From contig NC_068939.1 of the NCBI RefSeq assembly GCF_016801865.2, positions 140,683,821 to 140,747,820 of the forward strand: 64,000 bases of DNA. Reading direction: 5' to 3'. Position numbers and translations under genes: made by a program. The stretch comes from Culex pipiens pallens. Lineage: Eukaryota; Arthropoda; Insecta; Diptera; Culicidae. Below the pieces are notes generated by a model that saw only the letters and a list, made by a program, of their open reading frames with translations, did no database searches and was not told the origin of the DNA. Shown here piece by piece: positions 57,449 to 64,000 of the stretch; position 1 is the first letter of the stretch; each line of letters opens with the position of its first letter.

Positions 57449-57795
57449 AGATTCTTTATTATTTCTCAAAACTTTCCGCGTTTATTTTTTATTTTTTATT
57501 TAAATTACTTTATCTATCGATTCTTTATGTCAATGCTTAGTGACTTCACATTTTAAACTACCTCCTTAACCTGATAAAAAGTTGTAAAATAACAGGCTCT
57601 CGTCTCAAATAAAGTATCAATTACAATTCAATCACAATTTTCACGAGAACTATTATTATTAAACACAAAATTTCATAGAAAATAAAAATAAAACCTTTTT
57701 TATTTTTTTAACATTTCTAACATAGAAAATCTTACGTGAATTTTATTTCAATTTTTGATTATCCTCATCGATTCTAACCGTGATACCAAAATATT
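57449..57795. other. No gene; AT-rich spacer
   Basis: Low-complexity A/T sequence without recognised repeats. Confidence 0.4.
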
Positions 57796-58208
57796 CTTTT
57801 TGCAATTCCGTCGTGAAACTACTTACTTTTCCTGTCATTCTTGAACGACGAAATAGCCTACTTTTCTGTACCAAAAAGAACAGAATCGAATAGCAAGACT
57901 TTTCAAAATAAATGCTAAAAAGTTCTACTTTTCAGCACTCAAATGGGTGCTGAAAAGTTGAACTTTTTAACACTTGTTTCGAAAAGTAACACTTTTCAAC
58001 ATTTTTTTGATTTAAAGGAATTTGACATAAAATTTCACTCAGTGTGTGTTTTTTGGAATTACAAAAAAATAATGTAAGGAACTCGTTGCAAAACTTGATT
58101 TTTTCAGCACTCTTCGTATTTATCCAACTCGGTGAACCTTGTTGGATAAATGTACGACTCGTGCTGAAAAAATCCTCTTTTTGCAACTTGTTGCATAAAC
58201 TACTATTT
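57796..58208 (+). repeat. 430-bp hairpin repeat, copy 4
   Basis: Same ends (TTTTTGCAATTCCGTCGTG, TTGCATAAACTACTATTT) and same two hairpins as 9884-10314, with a small internal deletion after GATTTAAAG. Confidence 0.8.
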
Positions 58209-59399
58209 CATTACACGTAAGATTGTAAACCTATTTCCACAGTTAAGTTCTCAACATGACTTCATTTACTGAATCATGAAAAATCAAGGATATAGAATAA
58301 AATTTGTGTAAACAGATTTCTATCAAGCTTCGCAAACTCAGTTTGATCTTGGTGACTGAAAAAAATATTTTTAGTATAATATCAAAACAAATACAAAAGA
58401 TTACGAATATGAATTTTTGATGTACAGTTTTTACTTTGTGTAGTCATAATACTTCACATGAAAATTGCTGTCGTGCTAAACTATTTACCATTTTGGAGTT
58501 TATGTAATCAAACTTGAATTATCTTCAATGTCATAAATGATTATTATTTGTGTTAAGTACTACGTTTTCGCAAATCAACTTATCTTTGTATTTTTTTTTT
58601 ATTTGAATAAAATGTTGTTTTAGCATTTCATACGTCAAAAGAAGCCATATAGAATAGGTAGGTTATGTTCAGGACTTTTCAGAAAAAAATATGAAGTTGA
58701 ACACGTTTCTATTGTTGTTGTAGTTGTTGTTGCTGATTTTATTGGGGGAACGTTAACCTTATAGGTCATTCGCTCCCGGTTTCTATTTGAGTTTTTATCT
58801 TTAAGAGAAGAATTACCAAAATAACAAAATTCTTTAGTTTCGTTCTTTTAGGCATAAGTTCAGGATGGTGCAAAGTCTGGAAAACGGAGATGATTTTTTA
58901 AATGTGTTGTCATTTAAAATTTCAAAAAAGGCTTTTCACAATCAACATGAGATTGGCAATATAAATGACTTCACAAATTTGTTGATAGAGTCGGACAAAT
59001 GTCCCACATGCATTTTCCTCACTTTTTAGTTCTTGATGTAGATTGTTTTAAAAATATAACCCATTTTGTTCAAGAAATGTGGAGGGAATCCGAAACTGTT
59101 GGTTCGATGTCCTATGTTAGAAAATGAAATTTTTGTGAAATTGTCTGCTATTTTTTATAAAAACTTGAAAAACTTTAATGCGAAAGCTGAAAAGCTCTAA
59201 TGAAATTCGAAAATTGCCCATTGGGCAATGCCCAACTATATCACTGAATCAAATTCTGCCCTCAAAATATAATCAATGCGCTAAAATATCGATTGTATAT
59301 CATATGATGGATTTTTATGAGTTTGTATGATTATATTAAGGATGAATCCAAAATTCATGACATATATTTTTACCAAGGTTGTTAACAAAAAGAAATTAA
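58209..59399. other. No gene; AT-rich with one shared repeat block
   Basis: 58713-58780 (TTGTTGTTGCTGATTTTATT, then GGTCATTCGCTCCC) is similar to 5092-5152. The rest shows no feature. Confidence 0.4.
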
Positions 59400-60050
59400 G
59401 TTTTGATAACGATAACGATAGTTCTATCGTTACTAAAATTTTCACAAAACACCATAATTTACCAATATACTTAATTTTTCACAAAGTACCGTATTTTTAC
59501 GAATGTATTAAAATTTTCATAATTTGCAGTAATTAAAGTATTTACGGTATTTGATGAAAATTTAAGATTTTAATTTCAACAACTTTAAACCCGTGAAAAT
59601 GCATCCAAAATTTCGAATCGTTTTATACTCATATTGCAAATTATGAAAAATTGAGTATGTATTTTCTAAAAATACGGTATTTTGTGAAAATTTAATTCAA
59701 AATATCGAATCATTTGATTCCCATATTGAAAACTAAAAATATTTTTAGTACATTAAAAAAATACGGCTCTATCACTTCCTCCAGAATCCCACTCCCCAGA
59801 TATATGTTCCTACAGTAGGACCTTGAAAAAGCTGGAAAAAAACGGAAAAAAGCATACCAAAATTCACTTCGAATTTTAACCATATTGCGAATTATAAAAA
59901 TTTGTATTTTGTTAAAATTTTAGTATATTACAGAAAAAAATCTAATAAAATTGAAAAAGCATACAAAATTTCGCCTCGTTTGAAACCTTTGTTGCAAATT
60001 ATGAAAATTTTAGTATTTTCGATTATTAATGCTTTGAAACAAACTACGTT
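59400..60050. repeat. Degenerate copies of the 130-bp unit of the giant foldback
   Basis: TTTGATTCCCATATTG, ATTTTCTAAAAATACGGTAT and TTTTGTGAAAATTT recur at spacings similar to the units at 39.5-40.5 kb. Much decayed. Confidence 0.45.
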
Positions 60051-60056
60051 ATCAAA

Positions 60057-60545
60057 TATGGGTAATTCTCACCAACTCACACGAAATCGGGAAAAGTTGC
60101 CCCGACCCCTCTTCGATTTGGGTGAAACTTTGTCCAACGAGGTAACTTTTGTCCCTGATCACGAATCTGAGGTCCGTTTTTTTTTAAAATCTCGTGACGG
60201 AGGGGCAGTACGACCCCTTTCATTTTTGAACATGCGAAAAAAGAGGAGTTTTTGATAATTTGCAGCATGAAACGGTGATGAGATAGAAATTTGGTGTAAA
60301 AGGGACTTTTATGTAAAATTAGACGCCCGATTATATGACGTACTCAGAATTTCAAAAAAAACGTATTTTTCATCGAAAAAAATACTACAAAAGTTACAAA
60401 AATTCTCCCATTTTCCGTTACTTGACTGAAATTTTTTTTGGAGCTTGTCATTTTAAGGGAAATTTAATGTACTTTTAAAATCTGGGTCATTTTTTCATTT
60501 AGAACACAATTAATCATTTTAAAATTTCGTGTTTTTTTTTACCAA
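60057..60545 (-). repeat. Interspersed repeat S, minus copy
   Basis: Reverse complement of 43840-44310: GGGTAATTCTC...CCCCTCTTCGATTTGGGTG, then GAACATGCGAAAAAAGAG, then TTAAGGGAAATTTAATGTAC. Non-coding. Confidence 0.65.
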
Positions 60546-60861
60546 GTGCCATTTTATTTCGTTATCTTTATTGCCACGCTTATCTCAAAACATGTAACTC
60601 ATTTTTCCTCCCGTTTCCTGCATATCATTAATCCACCTCTTGGCAATCTATTTCTCAATCAGCAATAAATCGCCTAGCCTATTTTCCCTACAGACCTTAC
60701 ACGCAAAACCCGATCCCGAACTAGAACACTTGTCCCAGTCGTCGTCGCACGTTTACTTTCATCCCAGTTTTCCCGGTTTATCCACAACTTTTTCCAATCA
60801 TTCCCCACACGCTCTGCTGTAGCTGTTGCCCTAGGTCCAGTTCCATTCTCAACCTTCACAG
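60546..60861. other. Intronic sequence before a candidate exon
   Basis: Pyrimidine-rich. Another acceptor-like site (TTTTCCCTACAG at 60683-60694) could start a longer exon, but the frame needed for the next exon meets a TAG there. Confidence 0.35.
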
Positions 60862-60935
60862 CTCGTCCTCCAACGCGAGCAGCTTAGTGGGTCACAACGA
60901 CGAACCGATTCGCGAACTCGACGAAAAGCTCACCG
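60862..60935 (+). CDS. Candidate internal exon of the plus-strand gene
   Basis: Preceded by a good acceptor (CATTCTCAACCTTCACAG) and ending CTCACCG|GTTAGG, a weaker donor. The frame that fits the phase of exon A (AG|C) is fully open and reads SSSNASSLVGHNDEPIRELD, then EKLT. If the donor is not used, TAG follows at 60938 and this would be a short terminal exon. Hydrophilic, serine- and acid-rich; no domain recognised. Rests on phase compatibility, splice signals and amino-acid composition, so it is tentative. Confidence 0.4.
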
Positions 60936-60989
60936 GTTAGGTTAAACCCCTGAAGGTAGGCGACGGGTGCTACAATGCTCGATCGTCGA

Positions 60990-61813
60990 TCGAGAAATGC
61001 GCTGCACGCCATGTGAACGGCTTGAAACTGAAACACGGCGTTCGCATGACTCGCTCAAAGTTGCAGCTTGGTTTGAAAAAGCTTCGCCGAATCGGTTCAA
61101 AGCTCGCTGGTCGACGATCGTGGCCGCGTTTCGGCACACCTGGAGAAAGGTCAAGCCGGTTTTCGCGGTGAGGCCTTGGAAGAGTGTGCGAGAGAGAGAG
61201 AGAGTGCGAGAGGGATGACGAAAGGAAAAAAAGGCCGATCTTCTTCGTTTAGGCTGCCCATGGCAGGAAAATGGGCCCGTTGGTTGGCCGCGGCCGTTCA
61301 ATACCCATCCGAACCTGGTGCCGTGCGGAACGCACATTTCTGACCTCGCGCGCGCGTTTTGTCTAGTGATTGTTGGTACTCGTTGAAGATCGTTTTTTTT
61401 TTTTGTTTTCGAGAGTTGGTCGTGATCGATTTGCCGTTGCGGCTGCATTTAATTGGCCGAATTTCGACAATCATAAATAATTGATCGTTGTTTCGTGTGT
61501 GCGTGTGTGTGTCCGATAACGAAAGTAGTAACGCGCGCGATCGCTGGGCTTGGGCTGAAGATCAGAAGACCCTGACGGTTAAGAGCACCGAGTTGACAAG
61601 CCAATTAGTGGGGCGCGGGTGACAAACGCTTAGGCGTGCTGATCGACATTGTGACATATCTGTGACAGCTGTGGGTCGGCGGGGGTTCAGAAGCGGGAGT
61701 CGATCGTCCTCTTGAGACGAAACGAATATATCTTTGGGGGATCAAGTCTGCGCGAACCACATGTGCAACACGCAGTGTGCCTCCGATGGTCATTCTCCGC
61801 ACGAGTCGGTTCA
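60990..61813 (+). promoter_or_regulatory. GC-rich promoter and 5' UTR region of exon B
   Basis: A sudden GC-rich block with GAGAGAGAGAGAG (61193-61206), a GAGA-factor-type tract, CGCGCGCG islands (61345-61355, 61530-61540) and a GTGTGTGCGTGTGTGTGTCC tract. Reading frames on both strands here are compositional. It probably holds a second transcription start. Confidence 0.45.
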
Positions 61814-62578
61814 ATGTGGCAAACCGTTAGTGATTTCTTCGTGTACCTAATCCACCAGCTATGCCTTTACGATAACAGTGACAGTCCTCGGACTGGCAAA
61901 AATCCCAGTGGCAGTGGTATAACTAATAACTATAACAGCACCGGGGAGCACTTTTGTGCGACCCCGACCCTCCATGGTCCCGTTATTAACCCGATTAACA
62001 CCAACTACCACCACAACCAACAACAACAACTCCATCATCCTGGCGGTGGTCCTGGTCCCGGTCCCGGTCCCGGCAAATACCTTGCAGCAGCAGCAGCTAA
62101 CGATGACACCCTGTATTCCTATTCTAGATCGATCCTCAGCCAACGGCTCGACGATCGTAGCTCGGTAAACCTGGGCCCGCCCGGCCCCGGAGGTCGCCGC
62201 CGATCGTCCTCGATCCATGGCGCCGGATCGATCAGTGGCGTCAGCCGAATCGGCGGCGGTGGCGGCGCCGCCATCATCAACGATCGGGACAACCTGGACA
62301 TAAGCGGGGTCGCGAACAACCTGCGCGGTCCCGGCAGTGGCACCAGCAGTCGCGGCTCCGCGAGCAACATCGTCCAGGCCCAGATCGAGCGGATGTTCAA
62401 CGATGTGGCCAAAGAGCACGGGGATGGGCCGGCGGCAGCGGCCGCGGCTCCGTCCGTCAACGGGCAGACCTTTCAGGTGCGATGCCTGGGCTCGCTGCCG
62501 CTGAAGGACAAGGTGACCAGCCTGGTGGGTCTGCAGGAGCCGCTGTGGCAGCTGTACCTGAGTGGGGCAGGACATGGG
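61814..62578 (+). CDS. Long first coding exon (exon B) of a plus-strand gene, possible PTB-domain start
   Basis: ATG at 61814, 255 codons, ending exactly in phase 0 at GGG|GTGAGT. Starts MWQTVSDFFVYLIHQLCLYD. Then a long low-complexity region rich in N, H, Q, G, P, S and A (PGGGPGPGPGPG, GRRRSSSIHGAGSISGVSR), then NIVQAQIERMFNDVAKEHG, a poly-A stretch, and FQVRCLGSLPLKDKV, ending LYLSGAG. The V-x-C-L-G-S block at the exon end recalls the first strand of PTB (phosphotyrosine-binding) domains, whose remainder would lie to the right; this is only a resemblance. High-GC codon use supports coding. Codons upstream of the ATG are open but lack another ATG. Confidence 0.65.
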
Positions 62579-63186
62579 GTGAGTTGTTTGTTTTTTTTTT
62601 TTTTACTGTAACTGAGCTTGAATATCACAGACAAGAGATGATAACCCTTATAGTGTATCAAGACATAGTCTTGGACAAAAGGCTGGAGACCAAATGTTAG
62701 CAAACTTGTTGCCAATACAATTAAAATTTTCAAGATGTAATGGGTTCTACAATCATCCAACTTCTGGTCTAATAAAGTTTTTTTTCCATTTAATGAAAAA
62801 AACAGTTTGTGATTTGATTGTTCGTTTCAATTGACAAATCAAATTAAGAACGTCCAATTTCCCGGGAATTACCGGGATTTCCCGGAAAGAAATATTTTCC
62901 GTTTCCCGGGAAATTTGTAAATTTTCTGAAATACAAACGAGAGCATACATTTTCCTACCTTTTTGGCACCAATGTTTTGAACTCATACAAAAATAATAAT
63001 TAGAGAACCTGATTTGATTATATTCATTTCTATCTACTGTTCATATTGAACTAATCAGCTTGTCTGTAAATTTCATATCAAGGTTTAATTCGGATAATAT
63101 TTATTTCTGAAACATTCAAAACTAGAAATATAATTTGCTTATATGTTGGGCAACAAAAATTACGCTATTATGAAATGAATATTACC
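62579..63186. other. Intron of the plus-strand gene with CCCGGG repeat remnant
   Basis: A T tract follows the donor. 62848-62925 (TTTCCCGGGAATTACC, TTTCCCGGGAAAT) is a remnant of the CCCGGG element of 23.3-25.3 kb. Otherwise AT-rich. Confidence 0.45.
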
Positions 63187-63392
63187 TACCGTAATCTGGG
63201 GTGAATCGGGACTACAGTCTGAATAGGGACAGCAGTTTTTAGAGCACTCAAAGCTTTTAAAATTTGCATTTTGTTGGCCTGAGTCTGTTCTAACCGAAAC
63301 CAACCAGAAAAATCAAAATATTGTCCTCCAACATGGTTAAAACTGCTGTCCCAATTCGCCCCATGTGTCCCGATTGACCCCAGTTTACGGTA
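63187..63392. mobile_element. Small TA-flanked MITE with TGAATCGGGAC words
   Basis: Starts TACCGTAATCTGGGGTGAAT and ends ATTGACCCCAGTTTACGGTA. GAATCGGGACTACAG, GAATAGGGACAGCAG, GCTGTCCCAATTCG and TGTCCCGATTGACC are four variants of one word in 206 bp. Confidence 0.8.
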
Positions 63393-64000
63393 TTTCATTT
63401 TCGACAACCTATTTTAACGATTTTTTTTTGTTATATCGTTTGAAATTAAGATATTCACCATTTTTGTTTACCTTGACGAAATTGGATGAAAATAAAATAG
63501 ATATAGTTACATTTTCAAAAAAGGATTGTTTGAGAAGAATTTGTTTAAAGGTATTCGAGAAATAACTGTTTGAAATTATAAATTTAAAATTTAAAAAATA
63601 TTGATCAATTGCAACCACTTCTACACTATAAAAATTATTTTAATCTAATTAATTTATAAGAACAAATAAAATCGTACCTTAAATGGAACAGTGAAAAATC
63701 ATAAGAAAATTACCCGAAGAATACAACCATATTTCAAAAACTCGCTTCGAATATTGTAAAACTTTGAGTTTGGTTTCATGAAATAGTGTTTCAAATTAAA
63801 TAGCGCTAGAAATTAGATTTTTAAGGCAAATTCAATTATTATCTATTTGTTCAAAAGTTGAAAATACTTGTTCTGAAATAAGTAATTTGCAATGAAAAAC
63901 ATTATTTCTGCATGATATTTTGTTATTATTTTAGCGTTATGGTCACTGAGACAAATTTAAAAGCAATTTTAATGTTGTGGAGCATAGAATTTCACTCTCC
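63393..64000. other. No gene; AT-rich intron or intergenic DNA
   Basis: No repeat boundary or coding signal seen up to the window edge. Confidence 0.4.

Noticed and set aside
60942..61448. 168-codon minus frame
   Set aside because: It arises from GC-rich 5' UTR/promoter DNA; no domain, and its arginine-rich composition is typical of antisense to GC-rich sequence.
61859..62575. 238-codon minus frame opposite exon B
   Set aside because: Low-complexity antisense of a GC-rich coding exon that has a proper splice donor on the plus strand.

Overview
The window looks like nuclear DNA of a culicine mosquito, most likely Culex or a close relative. It is AT-rich, has short introns in its compact genes and very long introns elsewhere, is densely packed with MITEs, SINEs and Jockey-like non-LTR retrotransposons, and carries a cluster of leucine-rich immune (LRIM-type) genes, a family described from mosquitoes. 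The species is inferred from these features, not proven. Of the whole window, only a few kilobases are convincing host coding sequence.

Layout. 1-1.86 kb: 5' half of a non-LTR retrotransposon on the minus strand (ORF1 with a PHD-like and three CCHC fingers, then the start of an endonuclease ORF2). 2-41.5 kb: no convincing host coding exon, apart from one possible 37-bp spliced exon at 21.3 kb. This stretch is a mosaic of TA-flanked MITEs, long foldback elements, a 430-bp hairpin repeat, a minisatellite-bearing element and 5'-truncated retroelements, many nested inside one another. 41.6-42.6 kb: 5' UTR and first coding exon (59 codons, good GT donor) of a plus-strand gene. 43.7-48.9 kb: retroelement pile-up (an ORF1-only non-LTR element, a truncated RT-bearing element, two tRNA-derived SINEs), most with exact target-site duplications. 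49.1-56.8 kb: three minus-strand LRIM-type genes, two with the same tiny intron in the signal-peptide codons. 57-60.5 kb: more repeats. 60.86-62.6 kb: a candidate internal exon and a second, long first exon of a plus-strand gene, running into what looks like the start of a PTB-type domain.

Gene relationships. The plus-strand exons at 42.4 kb, 60.9 kb and 61.8 kb may be alternative 5' ends of one large gene continuing to the right of the window. If so, the LRIM cluster is nested on the opposite strand inside its 18-kb intron. The LRIM proteins are predicted to be secreted; in mosquitoes this family acts in haemolymph immunity.

Most unusual observations: (1) a TAG stop between ORF1 and in-frame ORF2 of the first retrotransposon sits in the UAG-CAR-YYA readthrough context; (2) two non-LTR elements pass from a gag-like ORF1 straight into a 3' UTR with no ORF2, each with perfect target-site duplications; (3) about ten unrelated TA-flanked MITE families each repeat a family-specific word from their terminal inverted repeat several more times internally, in both orientations, as though each carries a dispersed array of binding sites for its own transposase.
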